64,000 bases of DNA from Hyaloscypha bicolor E (taxonomy: Eukaryota > Ascomycota > Leotiomycetes > Helotiales > Hyaloscyphaceae): contig NW_020194631.1 of NCBI RefSeq assembly GCF_002865645.1, positions 62,001 to 126,000 of the forward strand, written 5' to 3'. Within the stretch, counting starts at the first letter, position 1, and every line of letters starts with the position of its first letter. Positions 20,756 through 32,950 of the stretch are shown one piece after another. The position numbers were made by a program, and so were the translations under genes. The notes under the pieces are model-generated. The model was given only the letters and a program-made list of their open reading frames with translations, was not told the origin of the DNA and made no database searches.

Positions 20756-23700
20756 ATGGCAGGCAAGCCGTGTGGTGCCAACTACCCAAGCAATATGCAG
20801 CCGAGGGCTACAGGGAATGCTATAGAATTCACCAAGAGAGTTCGCCGCACTAAAAGCGCAGAATTTACTCGAGAGCAGAGGCTCCACACCTATCACCAAG
20901 GATCGATCTCGGTCACCTCTTCCCAACTCGCATCAGTCATCTCAAGCGCGAGAGACATCGAACCGTTTTTGCGACTTGCTCACGGATACGACGACATCGC
21001 ATTGGAACGTTGGCTGAACACCATTCCTCAGGAAGCAGAGAAACAGGTCAAGCAGGAAGCTGACAACAGCGACAAGATGTCGAAGCAGGGTCTCCCCACC
21101 GGCAGAGGCTTTGCACCAGCGCCCATCCCACAGTATATCGCATCTGAGCAACAACAGAGCAGCGACTCAGTTGATTCTCAAGACTCTGTCAGAACCCAGA
21201 TTCCACTCCCGTATCATCTTCCCAACGATTCTTCTCAGGGCTACGGCTTCACGAATTCATCTGGTCAACAGATCGGAAACCTCACGCGTCCTTGGGGCAC
21301 TCCTGATCTTTCGGGAACTGCTTCCTTCGACAATGCTCACGGTGGTGCTCCTGGATCCTCCCGATCTTTGAACCCGGCATCGGCACCGTACGTTCCGCCA
21401 GGATACCCGCCAACTCTTCAGCGCTACAACAGTCACGGTGCTTCGATGACCTCACCTTTCCACCAGCAAGCTCAGCAAGCTCATCTCGGGGGCATGTCCA
21501 TTTATCCCAACAATCCTTTCACCCCAGGTCAGGTGTCGGCAGGAGCTCAGCTTCAAGGCACCTATGGCGGTGCGCCACCCATGAACCCGTACTCTCATTT
21601 TGGCTCTGCCGCTGGAATGAATGGCTACAATCCATATAATGCTGGTCTTGACAACTCGTACGCTGCGAGCGATGGTGCCTCTCCTGCAATGAGCCAATCC
21701 TCTATGGCACAGCCGACATATCAGAGCCTTCCATATGGTCCTGGTACTGGCGCTGGCATCACTCCTCCTGCGGAGTATGCCCCGGCTCAATCTGGCTACC
21801 AGGGTTCAAACCAGGCCTGGGGAAGCATGTACACTCCTCAAGCCCAGTACCAAGCGCAACCGCCGGTTCAGATCTACGTCAATCCTGCAAATGTCCATCG
21901 TGGAAAGCCTCCTTATGCCAGCGGCCGCAAATCAACTGGCAACTCTGGACTCGGCCATGGTCATCCAACTTCGAACTTGGCCACTGCTCCTGTCCTGAGC
22001 GCTCAATCCGGTTTCGCCCACGGTCAACCAACTTCCAGCTTTGCTAGCGCTTCTCTCATGAGTGCTGCTGGAAAGGAGAATGTGAAGATGACCTCGACTC
22101 ACAAGGAGAAGTTTGGTGCCCCGGTCATTCCACCATCCCAAGCTGCCAAACTTGACGCCAGTCCAGCAAAGAGCGCCATTCGCACCCGTACAGCATCCCC
22201 TGAGCGTCGATCAGAAGTGCCAGAGGCTGCTCCAACTCCAGGTCCGAAGAACCAACCCCTCGATCTCGAGTTCAGTTCTGAGCCACGTAATACTGTCACT
22301 CCGTCCTTGAGATCTCGCCGTGGACAGACGATCACCAACGCAGTCACGTCTCCCCGCAAGCAACCCACGACCAACTGGCTTGACAACATCCCCAATCTCG
22401 CAAACATTGAGTCTCAAGGTAGCGCAACTCAAGCTCAATCCCCACCCAAGATGTTGAGTCTCCTCGGTTCTAGTGCCGGTGATAGCAAGGCCTTGGCTAC
22501 CATCAGCGAGAATGATCCCTTTGTTGGTCCCCCCCGCTCCCGTGCAGCAACCGTCCACAACAACCCATTTGCACCGAAGCCTCAGGCGAGCCCATATGCT
22601 CCTGGTAGCCGTCTCATCGGCCCTCCTTCGGGTCCCAGCCCACATCTTCGTGCTTTGACCAGTGGTGGTTCTCGCTTGCCGAGTCTTGAGGAGGCCCTTG
22701 ACCCGAACAACTTTCCGTTCATTGAGATGTGTAGATTGGGTAGAGAGGAAACTTTTGGCGTCATCAAGATCAAGAATGTAAGTTACTCTCCCCCGGAAGT
22801 CCAACGAATCCTTATTAACAACGATTGCAGATCCCTTATGGTGTCACTCGCCCAGAGATTCTTGCATTCCTTGGTCGCAATGCGCGTATCATCAATGAAC
22901 AAGAGTACGAGCCAGTTCATATCGTCATGGAGCGTGTTACCAGCAAGACCCTTGACTGTTATGTCGAGTTCATCAACTTGAACGAGGCTGTTAATGCTGT
23001 CAATCGTTTCGAGACCAATCGTGCTGGCAATAGGGGCGGCAGATTGGGATCACGCCATGTTGAATGCGAGCTCTCTAGCCAGGAGCAGTTGATGAAGGAT
23101 CTCTTCCCCAAGGCAAAGAATGTTGCGTGGCAGGGTTCCAGACCTATTATCATCCCCAATGATCCGAACGACCGCTACAACTCAGGATTTCAAGGCTTCA
23201 TCAGCAAGGAGGAGTTGGTTATGTTGGTGAAGCATGTCGAAGCTCCTCAACGCGTGAGTTGATCTGTCTTTCTGTTCTGTACGATGGCTGTAGCTGATAA
23301 ACACAGTCTCCGTTCTCCAAGGAATGCCCTCAGCGTCCATTCGAGTGTCTTATCAGCACGTTGTTGAAGGTATATTCCCATGCTCTGAGTCTGGCTGAAA
23401 ACCAGACTCTAGATATTCCAGTGGACTTGACTAACAATTAGCAGTATCCTTGGTACATGGTTGATCACATCACCATCAATGACCGATATTTGCTTCACAA
23501 GGCAACCATTGAACTTATCAAACTCCTGAAGGAGAGAATTGACAGTGAAACTGATCCGGTCAATCTCAACAACCAGCTCTTCAAGAGAGTTTGGCGTGCA
23601 GCATTGAAGTGCCCCGGCTTCACCCCGTGCATGAAGGACGATGTCGTCTATGTCTGTGACATTGATGATAGCACTGCACTTGAACTTGGTGTCGCTCCCT

Positions 23701-24067
23701 ATGCGGTTTGGTGGAAGCCATTGTTCACTATTGGCCACAAGCCAGATATTCCCACGGATACGTTGATGGTAAGTTTATGTCATACTCTGGACTTGCTGTA
23801 TTATATCCTGACTAGAATTCTCAGTGGTACATCGCCATCATTCGTGAGCACCTTGACCGCAAGAAGGCATACGTTAGCCTCGCCGAGCGTGCTGCCCGAA
23901 ATGAAGGAAACGAGTTGCCAAAGCTCTTCGGTGACCTCGACAAGCTTATTGAACGACCAGAGGGCTGGGGGAACATGACCTTGGGACAGGTGGCTAGATA
24001 CGAGTGGACTGCCGTCGAGCAGGTCTTGCGTGAGATCTTGACTCCTGCCTTGGAGGGGCGAAAGTGA
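20756..24067 (+). CDS. Large RRM-domain RNA-binding protein
   Basis: Five exons: 20756-22777, 22831-23253, 23307-23369, 23445-23768 and 23825-24067; all introns are GT...AG and in frame. Product is 1024 residues. Residues 1 to about 650 are low-complexity, rich in Ser, Pro, Gln, Asn, Gly and Tyr, with many SP/TP sites. An RRM begins at FGVIKIKNIPYG (RNP2-like, about 668), split by the first intron, and runs to LDCYVEFINLNEAVNAVNRF (RNP1-like). The C-terminal part, from RPFECLISTLLKYPWYMVDH to the end, is folded-looking and rich in aromatic and charged residues, and is not a domain I can name. A second ATG at 21078 could also serve as start. A mould-specific post-transcriptional regulator is plausible but inferred. 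The fourth exon could start 3 nt earlier (extra Gln). Confidence 0.85.
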
Positions 24068-24983
24068 ACAACGACAATTCCAGGCTCTACTTGCTTCCGC
24101 GCACATCAACTCTATACACGACAAAGTTCGACAGCGGTTTTAACAGATGTGCCTGCTTCAGGAATTCTGACAACCAGCTTGTGCGTCTCGATATAACGAC
24201 TGCATTGCAGCTTGGTTGCGATCGAAAGTTATTCAAGACTGTCAGATCACATTGCGCCGGACATTGCTCTCATACAGGGAGACTTCTGGAAAACAGACTG
24301 TCTTTTCTATGAGATCAGAGCTGTTATTTTCCTTTCCGTTCCCTTTTCCTTTTCCTTGATGATGTTTTCTTTCCAAACGAAATTGATGAAGCATATTTTA
24401 TGGTGTTATGGAGTTGGCTGTCTTCGAGATACCACGGACTCATGGCCAGACGGGCGTTTCTTTTCGTCTTTTCTTTCCTTGAATGAACAAAATGCATGAA
24501 GTGGGGCTATGAGCCGGGATGCGACGTGACGGGGATGGTCGCCAGCAGAATTGACTTGATGAGTAGTAACTGACTTCATGAAGAGGTCTGCTACTCGGCT
24601 CCCGTCAGGACACCGCACAGCAATAAATTTCCTTAGAAAATGACCTGTGATTTGACCAGTGGTGATTGTGAAGCTTGTCGTCCCAGCGGCAAATGCATAA
24701 ATCAAGCATGTGGCTGGGATATAGCCCCATGAACTCCGCAGGAAAGCAAAGGAGCGACACATGATGAGAAGCGGCAAAATTCCAATCTCATAGTTTTCGA
24801 GAAACCACAATTGAACCTCGCAGGAACATCTTCGTACAGACCTGCCAAGGATTGATCTCTCAGTGATGATGAGGTTGGAGATGTAAAGAGAGTGTGTCTC
24901 GTGCGCGGAGAAAAGGCGAAGCTGCACGGGCCAATTATCCATCAACTACTCCCAAAACGGTAGTCACCTCTCCTCCACAAAAC
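24068..24983. other. Intergenic, no gene seen
   Basis: 3' side of the RRM gene and promoter of TYW3. A 179-codon open stretch on the minus strand (24945-24406) has no family likeness and is composed of chance-like sequence. Confidence 0.5.
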
Positions 24984-25993
24984 ATGGCACAACGTCTCCC
25001 GCCGTCATTCGTTGCTAAGAAGCAAAAGATCTTAGAGCAGTTGGCTATCCCAGCAGAGGAGTACGATGACCTGTCCCCCAAAGGCTCAATCGATGAAGGA
25101 ATTCTGGATTTGATACACGAGATCAATGCTCTTGACGGATGTGTGACTACGAGTAGTTGTGCTGGAAGGATAAGTGTCTTTCTTGAAGGCAAAAAGAAAT
25201 CTGCATCTTTTAAAGTCGAGAATGGGATCGAGGAGGGAGAAAGAATAGGGGTTACCTTGAAGGGAGCTGGTGTTGGAGGTAAAGGTGGCGGTGGGAGGTG
25301 GCTGTTCGTTTCTCACGATCCTGTGGATACTTCAAACCATTATGGTGCATGGAAAGACTTGTTTGGGATGCAAAACGAAGATATTGAAGGAAAGGAACTG
25401 TTGTCATTAGGTGCTGCACGGGATATCAGGTTTATACATTTCAAGTTTGAACCTATGGTAAGTCGCAAAGTTCTATATTGACCTGCACTCACTAATTTGT
25501 CTAGATCCTTCACGTCCTCACAGCATCTCTACAGCAGGCACAGAATGTCATCTCCGCTGCCTTACAAGCAGGCTTTCGAGAGAGCGGGGCCTTGAATCTC
25601 ACTTCATCATCCCCAGAACCGGCAACGCCAATGATTGGTATTCGCTCTATGGGCTTGGCTCTTGAATCTGTGATCGGATTTGAAAGTGGAGGCAAGGAGT
25701 TTTGTATGGTACCAGAGTATCAGCTGCGGAATCTTGTAGAGGTTTCGAATGATCGATTCAAGGAGAACACCAAGAGAATCGAGAGATTCCAATCCTTGCT
25801 GCCGGAGATAGGCAGCGGAGCACAGGAGAAGAGAAGCAAGCAAGGAGAAGGATGGGAAGATACTCAGGTTCGGAGTGAAAGAAAAAAAGCTGAAGGTCTG
25901 AAGAAGGCTCAAAGGATGAAGCAGTCTGCTCACCAAGAGACCAAGATTCCCGAAGAGGTCCCTGGTGTTGGTTTCTTGGAACAAAATACATAA
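24984..25993 (+). CDS. TYW3: tRNA wybutosine-synthesizing protein 3
   Basis: Exons 24984-25457 and 25505-25993, with a 47-nt intron in phase 0. Product is 320 residues. TYW3 is the SAM-dependent N4-methyltransferase of the wybutosine pathway, which modifies G37 of tRNA-Phe next to the anticodon. Signature segments are SPKGSIDEGILDLIHEINAL, TTSSCAGRISVFLEG, WLFVSHDP, FIHFKFEPMILHVLTASLQQ (across the splice), SAALQAGFRESGA and IGIRSMGLALESVIG, then YQLRNLVEVSNDRFKENTKR. A Lys-rich tail of about 80 residues follows. The frame is open upstream to 24894, but the first ATG is at 24984 and gives the usual start. It converges on MIC19 (142 bp apart). Confidence 0.95.
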
Positions 25994-26134
25994 GAACTTC
26001 CGCAACACTCTGCACTCGATCACTGAGACCCGTTCATGATGTCAATGCCACTATTTCCATGCATAGCCTTCTATTACGGATACACGTATTCTACAATTCC
26101 CAGTACTCATTTCTTCGTTGTCACACCCATATGC

Positions 26135-26758
26135 CTATCTGACAATCTTCTCAACCCACACGCCTTCTAACCTCCTAACCTCATTCTTAAAGTTTTCCAC
26201 CTCCTTCCAACAGTCAAGTGGCCGTCTATCATTCTCCCTCAAGCACTTCACCACCTCACTCTTCGCATTCTCAACACCCTCATCAACAGCCGTCAACTTC
26301 TTCCTCTGTTCCAGCTTCTTCCTCAACTCCTTAACATCATTCTGCACTGCTTCTCTTCCCAGATCTCGGAGTGTATCACCGGCAGATTTGCCCTCCTTCT
26401 TAGACAAATCCTCGGCTGCGGAGATCTTGGCTTGTAGTTCCTCGAAGTCCCTTGATGCGCGGTCCTGTAGACGTTTGAGTTCTTCGGCTACGCGGGCTTG
26501 GATGTGTAGTTCGAGGGTTTTGGTACGAGTAGAATCGGTCTGCGTATGGAATCAGATCTTGTAATTCTCGAGTGGAATTGGCTTCCTACCTCCGGACTTG
26601 ACTGGAGAGAATCTACGAGTCCTTGTGAAAATCGGACGGGTGTTTCGCTGAGCAACAGATCAGTATTGGGAAGCGTAGGAACTGGACTGGGTGGAAACTC
26701 ACGCTGTCCAAACCTGAGATGTAGGCGTCGCCGCCGGTTTGGAGGACCCGGATCCCAT
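26135..26758 (-). CDS. MIC19: MICOS complex subunit MIC19
   Basis: Three exons, in transcript order: 26758-26703, 26647-26590 and 26539-26135; introns are 55 and 50 nt. Product is 172 residues. MIC19 links MIC60 and MIC10 subcomplexes at mitochondrial crista junctions. It starts MGSGSSKP, a good N-myristoylation signal (Gly2, Ser5-6). Next come FSQGLVDSLQSSPETDSTR, a long coiled coil (KTLELHIQARVAEELKRLQ), and a C-terminal CHCH-like region with one C-x10-C pair (CLRENDRRPLDC, Cys137 and Cys148) followed by WKEVENFKNEVRRLE. The single pair, rather than a twin CX9C, is normal for fungal MIC19. The gene is easy to miss because the first two exons are under 60 nt. Confidence 0.92.
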
Positions 26759-28212
26759 CTTGAGAGTCTGTTGCAGCTTCAATGGCAGTTCTTCCGACAT
26801 GTTCTTGCCGAAAGCCTCGCATTTTTGGATTATGTTATTTCACGTGATTCTGAAGCGATGCGCTCGGCGGGCTTCTCCGTGAAGGCTTCACGGAGCGTCT
26901 GGGTGTCTGAAAAAGGACTAGTGTCTCTGAAGCGAGCTTACGTTGATGCCTTACTTTTCTTTCTCTGCCTGCAAGGAGCTGACTCTGCTTATCCGTGATC
27001 AGTTCCTCCCATCGCGAAAAAGCCCATTTCTTGTTTCAAACATGTGAACATATTGCAGGAAGGCGGTCTCCGGTCCCTGCGAGTTTCCTTTCATTCCATC
27101 ACCACCGCGTACCCAAAGCTGGGGCACAATTTGCAAGCAAACAGAAGTCGTTGGATTTCGAAAGCTGAACCCTCTACATGCAACAGACATTCGTCAGCCG
27201 AATCTCATCCGATTCAGAATCTCGTGATCATAGAGATGTTTCTTGATGGGATTATCGCGACCAATGGAAGACCCATTTTGTTTCCCCTTAACAACTGCAC
27301 ACTTGGCGTTTCAAACAATTGACCACTCAAAAATGGCGTTCTGGACGACGCCAGGGACATCCGAATAAACGCCACAGGGGCGGCTGTTTCTCACAGCCAA
27401 CCATCCTCTCGACCCCTGATTTATACCCAACCCCTCACTTTGGCGTACCACCGATAGGCTCTGGTCATCTCCCACAGGTAAAAGGGCTTGAGGCGGTCGT
27501 GATCCACTCTTGCTGCTCTGCATCAAACCCTAGGGGGTGGCTTCAGGTGGGGACAAGTCAGATATGTTCTTGCATGTAGCTTCTCTTCTCCTCTTATATA
27601 TCCTCTCTGCTATTTCTTTTCCCCCGGTGCCAAGCTTTGCTGTTGATCAAGTCTTTTGTTTGTCGTCGACTCGAAGTCGAAACCGTCTTCACTTCACTTT
27701 ATACATTCTGCGGGGCAGTAACATTCATTTGTGCGGGCACGAGGCTGCGAATCCGATTGCAGTTATCAGTACAATCATTCGAATCACCTTTGGACGTTAA
27801 GCCCCGGATTCACCTCACCCCGCGCCTACTCAACCACCGTCACTGATTCACCTCTGGCTAGAGGTTGTTAAGATCTTCTTTGTGACAACATAATACTTTG
27901 TCTTATTGTATCGGGCTTTGAGCCACTTCACATTCGTTTGACGTTGAACAATACAATCACGACAATGCCCTTTGTCTCCGAAACACACTCTGTTCTATAA
28001 AGAACAATATTTCATGAAAGAGGAGGAATCGCATTGTTAAAGCAGCGTGTGCCTGAATGTTTGTATCCCCAGACTCGAACTTATTAATAAATTTTCTGCC
28101 TCTCGATTGTTCTGGAGCATCGAGTTCTAACGCATATCTTCAGATCGACATCTTGTCCTGATTATCGCATGGACCTCAAAACGAATACCGAAGACTCCAA
28201 CATACAGAAGAT
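26759..28212. other. Intergenic region, divergent promoters
   Basis: About 1.45 kb between MIC19 (minus) and the ferric reductase gene (plus). It contains a perfect 9-bp hairpin at 26875-26895 and CT-rich tracts close to the reductase start (27590-27700). No gene is supported. Confidence 0.5.
26875..26895. repeat. Perfect short hairpin upstream of MIC19
   Basis: CTCCGTGAA and its exact reverse complement TTCACGGAG are separated by 3 nt. It lies 117 bp upstream of the MIC19 start. Regulatory role unknown; could be chance. Confidence 0.5.
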
Positions 28213-30093
28213 ATGGCCCTTGAAAGACCGAATGATGCCTCGCGACTTGAGGTCGCCCAGCTCCTGGCGAGAGCTACAACATCTGCACTCTCTTCCAACA
28301 CTACGTCGACAGTGGCACCCTTCGCAACGGCCCTGAATGGGGTGGATCAACCGATGAACAATCTATTCAAGGTCATTTTGTGGTGGTCGATAGGCGTGCT
28401 GGGCATGCTTATTTTGGTCATAAGGATATTCCAAAGATGGAGGGCACATGTCAGACATATGACAGCGATGAACCTCTCAGGGCAGCAGCAACGGTATTTT
28501 GCCATAAATCGCACAAGGTGGTGGTGGAACTTCAAGAAATATGTCCTCTACGCCCCGTTAGGCAAGAAGCGTCACAACCGGGAGATACGACTTTCATCTG
28601 CGCTCAACATGGGTACCGTTCCCTCCCGCTTCCACTCGATTATTTTGGGTGGCTTTATATTCAGTAACATTGGTTACATGGTGGCTCTTCCCTACTCCCG
28701 CGAGGACCACTACTCAGTTATTGCGGCGTTACGAGGAAGATCTGGTGTCCTAGCCGTGATTAACATGATTGCATTGGTGATATTCGCTGGGCGCAACAAC
28801 CCCTTGATTCCCCTCCTGCAGATCAGTTTTGACACCTATAATCTCCTCCATCGATGGATAGGAAGGACGGTCGTTCTCGAGGCGATCGTACATACCGGGT
28901 GTTGGACATATGTCAAGCATGCTGCAGCTGGTTGGTCAGGAATTTGGGAAATGATCGCAACTGACCCCTTCATCAGTTGGGGTACCATCGGCACTATCGC
29001 ACTTGTATTAATAGCTGTGCTGTCTCTGTCACCAGTCAGACATGCTTTCTACGAGACGTTCCTCAATGTCCATATCATCTTGGCTTTTTTCACAATACTG
29101 GGGACCTGGACCCACTGCAGAATCGCCAAACTCCCACAGTTGCTGTACCTCAAGGTCATTTTGACCCTCTGGATGGTAGAACGCATTGCTCGAATGGCCC
29201 GACTTGCTTGGTATAACTATTCGTTGCATGGCAAGCGATGGACTAAGGCGACTATCGAGGCTCTTCCAAGAGATGCCTGCAGAGTCACTCTTCATCTTCC
29301 AAGAAAAGTCAATATCAAACCTGGAAGTCACGCGTACCTTCGATTCTCGACCCTCAACATTTGGGAATCACACCCCTTTTCGATTGCGTGGGTACAACAC
29401 AGATCCAGCAACCCATCCTTACCATTCAACAAGATGGATTCAATTTCTTCCATGGGGTCAGAGAAGCAGGTACAATCCAAAGCGAAGGACACTGTCACCG
29501 ATATCTCCTTTGTGATTCACGCACAAACTGGCCTTACGAAACGTCTTTTCGACAAAGCAAATGCTTACCGACCTGGGGCACTGACCCTCACTGCCGCATT
29601 CGAAGGCCCCTATGGTGGCGACCATTCCCTCGATTCATATGGTCATGTTGTACTTTTTGCCGGTTCCAGTGGTATCACCCATCAGATTCCTTACATTCAA
29701 CATCTTGTCAAGGGATGCAACGAGAAATCTGTCGCCACAAGAAAGATTGTCCTCGTGTGGATAGTCAGAGACAGCGAGCACCTGGAATGGGTGAGGCCGT
29801 GGATGAACCAGATTTTGGAAATGCAAGGCCGACGAGAATGCCTTCTCATCAAGCTTTTCGTGACCAGGCCCAAGAATCCGAGGGAAATCATCTCACCCTC
29901 GAATACTGTACAGATGTTTCCGGGCAGACCCAATATCAAGCTCATTATGCAGAATGAGGTCAAGGAGCAGGTCGGCGCGATGTGTGTGACAGTCTGCGGA
30001 CCAGGCGGCCTGGCAGACAACGTCCGAGACGCAGTAAGAGACGTTCAGGAAGATGGGGTGGTTGATTTCATCGAGGAGAGCTTCACTTGGTGA
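28213..30093 (+). CDS. Ferric/cupric reductase transmembrane component (FRE family)
   Basis: An intronless gene of 626 residues. It is a plasma-membrane flavocytochrome that passes electrons from NADPH via FAD and two hemes to extracellular Fe(III) or Cu(II). The N-terminal tail is Ser/Thr-rich, followed by a first membrane segment (about 57-75) and the six-helix ferric-reductase domain with LLHRWIGR, VHTGCWTY, FLNVHIILAFF and GTWTHC, which supply the four heme His residues. The FAD-binding domain has WESHPFSIAW. The NAD-binding domain has VVLFAGSSGITHQIPYIQHL (usual GxSGIT) and ends with VCGPGGLADNVRDAV and EESFTW. All core motifs are present. Iron-responsive control is likely for the family, but I did not find a definite site. 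Confidence 0.93.
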   Translation: MALERPNDASRLEVAQLLARATTSALSSNTTSTVAPFATALNGVDQPMNNLFKVILWWSIGVLGMLILVIRIFQRWRAHVRHMTAMNLSGQQQRYFAINRTRWWWNFKKYVLYAPLGKKRHNREIRLSSALNMGTVPSRFHSIILGGFIFSNIGYMVALPYSREDHYSVIAALRGRSGVLAVINMIALVIFAGRNNPLIPLLQISFDTYNLLHRWIGRTVVLEAIVHTGCWTYVKHAAAGWSGIWEMIATDPFISWGTIGTIALVLIAVLSLSPVRHAFYETFLNVHIILAFFTILGTWTHCRIAKLPQLLYLKVILTLWMVERIARMARLAWYNYSLHGKRWTKATIEALPRDACRVTLHLPRKVNIKPGSHAYLRFSTLNIWESHPFSIAWVQHRSSNPSLPFNKMDSISSMGSEKQVQSKAKDTVTDISFVIHAQTGLTKRLFDKANAYRPGALTLTAAFEGPYGGDHSLDSYGHVVLFAGSSGITHQIPYIQHLVKGCNEKSVATRKIVLVWIVRDSEHLEWVRPWMNQILEMQGRRECLLIKLFVTRPKNPREIISPSNTVQMFPGRPNIKLIMQNEVKEQVGAMCVTVCGPGGLADNVRDAVRDVQEDGVVDFIEESFTW

Positions 30094-30853
30094 TGACGAG
30101 GATGGATCGGCGACCTGAGGGTTTGTTCCATGCACATATTGAGCACTTTGAGGCGTCCGGGGGTTTGTAGATCTGCATTAACGAGTTACTGCATTGGGTT
30201 GGAGTCTATAGAAGAGTGTGTTAGAATAGAAGACTTTTCCCAGACTTTTACCATTATTGAAACGTGACCGTCCCTCCCTGCCGTGGTGAAGCATTATGAG
30301 ATGTCATGCAGTGGCTCGTTCCGTGTCTGCTGCCAATGAGGTGTTGACACCAAATATGCGGATGCCCAGATTTGGATGCCGAGGCTGGGCGGCTGCTGTG
30401 TGGTTCCAGTTCAGGGTTTCCGGGCTCTACTATGCAAAAGATGCTGCCGATCTTGCGAGGGATCCATAGCCATTTCTGCCATAGAGAGTATATACTGTAT
30501 AGCCGGATTACCGCAAAGGCATTCATGAATGACGCCCCTCTCGTGACGAGGTAAGATGTCCCCAATGGCGGTTCCTGCGGTTGATCAGACCCATGATACT
30601 GCAACGCCGCTAAAACGCCTTCCATCCACCCCGCCATTGAGATGGCGGTGGAAGGCGTGATTAATCTTTCAGAGAGCGATCGTGACTCAGAAAACAACAA
30701 ACAAATTTTTCCAAGACTTCGCCAACCAATCTTTGGCTCACAATTGTTTGACTCTCCCATCATTTGTTGCAGTCAACCTGGTACCTGGCCTCGAACCCCC
30801 AAAGCAAGTTTTGTTCCTGCGGATAAAATTCCTTTTCAACCCCACCATTGAAG
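30094..30853. other. Intergenic region upstream of LEU4
   Basis: Contains the hairpin at 30615-30658. A 169-codon open stretch on the minus strand (30763-30254) crosses it but has no family likeness. Confidence 0.5.
30615..30658. repeat. Long bulged hairpin upstream of LEU4
   Basis: ACGCCTTCCA (30615-30624) pairs with TGGAAGGCGT (30649-30658), and CCGCCAT (30631-30637) pairs with ATGGCGG (30642-30648). That makes 17 perfect pairs, a 6-nt bulge on the left arm and a TGAG loop. It sits about 200 bp before the LEU4 start codon. Confidence 0.6.
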
Positions 30854-32950
30854 ATGCCCATGTAAGAATGCCTTTGCGCCTTGTCCACCCGAGGCCAGAA
30901 TAGCTAATGTTTCGAGCGAAAGGCTCAAGGACCCCTCGAAGAAATACAAGAAGTTTCCTGCTCTTCAACTCAAAGACAGACAATGGCCTGACAAAACCCT
31001 TGACAAGCCGCCGCGATGGCTCTCGACCGATTTGCGCGATGGCAACCAGAGTTTAGTTGACCCTATGGTATGTTGCACTTTACTTTGGCCTAACTCTGGT
31101 CGGCAGAGTGCTAATGAAGGGATCACAGGACGGCGAGCAGAAATGGACGTACTTCAAGATGTTAGTTGAGCTTGGCTATAAGGAAATCGAAATTTCATTC
31201 CCCTCAGCCTCGCAGACAGACTTCGACTTCACGCGACGCCTTGTAGAGACCCCCGGTGCAGTCCCAGACGATGTTTGGCTCCAAGTTCTTTCTCCATGCA
31301 GAGAAGAACTAATTGCGCGTACGGTCGCATCCCTCAAGGGTGCGAAGAAAGCTCTCTTGCACATCTACCTCGCGACGAGCGAATGCTTCCAACGAATAGT
31401 GTTCAACGCCACGGAAGAGGAGCAGTTAGAAGTAGCAATTAAGTGCACGAAATATGCTCGGTCGATTACAAAGGATGATCCTGCGCAAGCAGGCACGGAA
31501 TGGGCCTTCGAATTCAGCCCCGAGACCTTCTCGGACTCTAGGCCTGAGTTTGTGATCAAGATTTGCGAGGCTGTGAAGCAAGCCTGGGGCCCGACTGTCG
31601 AGAACCCAATTATCTTCAATCTTCCTGCTACGGTCGAGATGTCCACGCCGAACGTTTATGCGGACCAAATTGAGTACTTCTGCCGAAATATTACTGAGAG
31701 GGAAAAGATTTGTGTTTCTCTTCATCCCCACAACGATCGTGGCTGCGCGATTGCTGCAGCAGAATTGGCACAAATCGCTGGCGCGGATCGAGTCGAGGGC
31801 TGTCTCTTTGGCAATGGCGAGAGAACTGGAAATGTTGATCTCGTTACACTTGCTTTGAATCTTTACACACAAGGCATTCATCCCAATATCGATTTCTCGG
31901 ACCTCAATCGGGTCATTGATGTGGTTGAAGTGAGCAACAAGATCCCAGTCCACCCTCGAGCACCATATGGAGGATCTCTTGTTGTGTGTGCTTTCAGCGG
32001 ATCTCACCAAGATGCTATCAAGAAAGGTTTCCAGATGCGTCAGAAGAATGGTGCTTCTAACGAATCGCCGTGGCAAATGCCATACCTTCCCCTCGATCCT
32101 CAAGACATCGGCCGTACCTACGAAGCCATCATCCGTGTTAACTCTCAAAGTGGCAAGGGTGGATCTGCCTGGATTATTCTCCGCAACCTTGAGCTTGATC
32201 TTCCTCGTGGCTTACAGGTTGCATTCAGTAAGATTGTTCAGAGGCGTGCGGATCAAGTCGGACGAGAGCTCCTCTCAACTGAGATCCAGGATCTCTTCGA
32301 GCAAACTTATTTTCTCAAAGAGAATCCGAGATTCAAGTTGGTCGACTACACAATCAGCACCGACCGTTCTGCTTCGCCAGCTCCTTCTGCACCAGGCAAG
32401 AGACAAGATACGACACATATGAAAAGACGTTTTGAAGGCGTCATTTCCATTGATGGCTACGAGCATGAGCTTAAGGGTTTTGGCAATGGTCCGATTTCAA
32501 GTTTGGCAAATGCTCTTCACTCAGTTGGAATCGATCTCGATGTTGCAGATTACAAAGAACATGCTATTGGCGGTGGCAGAGATGTCAAGGCTGCGAGCTA
32601 TATTGAATGTACTGCTGCTGGATCAAGCATGAAAGTTTGGGGCGTTGGAGTCCACGAGGATGTTGTTCAGAGTTCTTTGATTGCCCTTTTGAGTGCTGCT
32701 AGCAACGTATGTATATTGTTCTCCTGTCATCTACGGTTGTTTACTAACATGTGTCCAGTTCATTACAAGCAGACCAAACACGCCTTTGTTGCTTCGAGGT
32801 AAGCATGGCGGTAAGTTGAGCCAGGATTTGGATCTCGAACGCACTCCGAAGGAAAATGGACATCTTTCGATTCCCAAACCAAATGGAGTACCTAAGAGTG
32901 GACCAGATGCAGTGAGCGTTTTGGAGGCAAAAGTCAACCAGTCGAGTTAA
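30854..32950 (+). CDS. LEU4: 2-isopropylmalate synthase
   Basis: Four exons: 30854-30861 (only 8 nt), 30923-31067, 31129-32706 and 32759-32950. Product is 640 residues. It catalyses the first committed step of leucine synthesis, acetyl-CoA plus 2-oxoisovalerate to 2-isopropylmalate. The catalytic TIM barrel starts with [17 protein letters not shown] (substrate and metal site), has [37 protein letters not shown] (metal-binding His pair) and [18 protein letters not shown] linker ([11 protein letters not shown]) leads to the C-terminal LeuA allosteric domain with [20 protein letters not shown], which in this family senses leucine. The first exon was chosen because ATGCCCAT splices to give [16 protein letters not shown], the usual fungal start. 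No clear mitochondrial presequence precedes it. Confidence 0.95.

Noticed and set aside
24406..24945. 179-codon minus-strand frame
   Set aside because: No family likeness, chance-like composition, and it overlaps the 5' region of TYW3.
30254..30763. 169-codon minus-strand frame upstream of LEU4
   Set aside because: No domain or targeting signal, and it runs through the hairpin; most likely a chance open frame.
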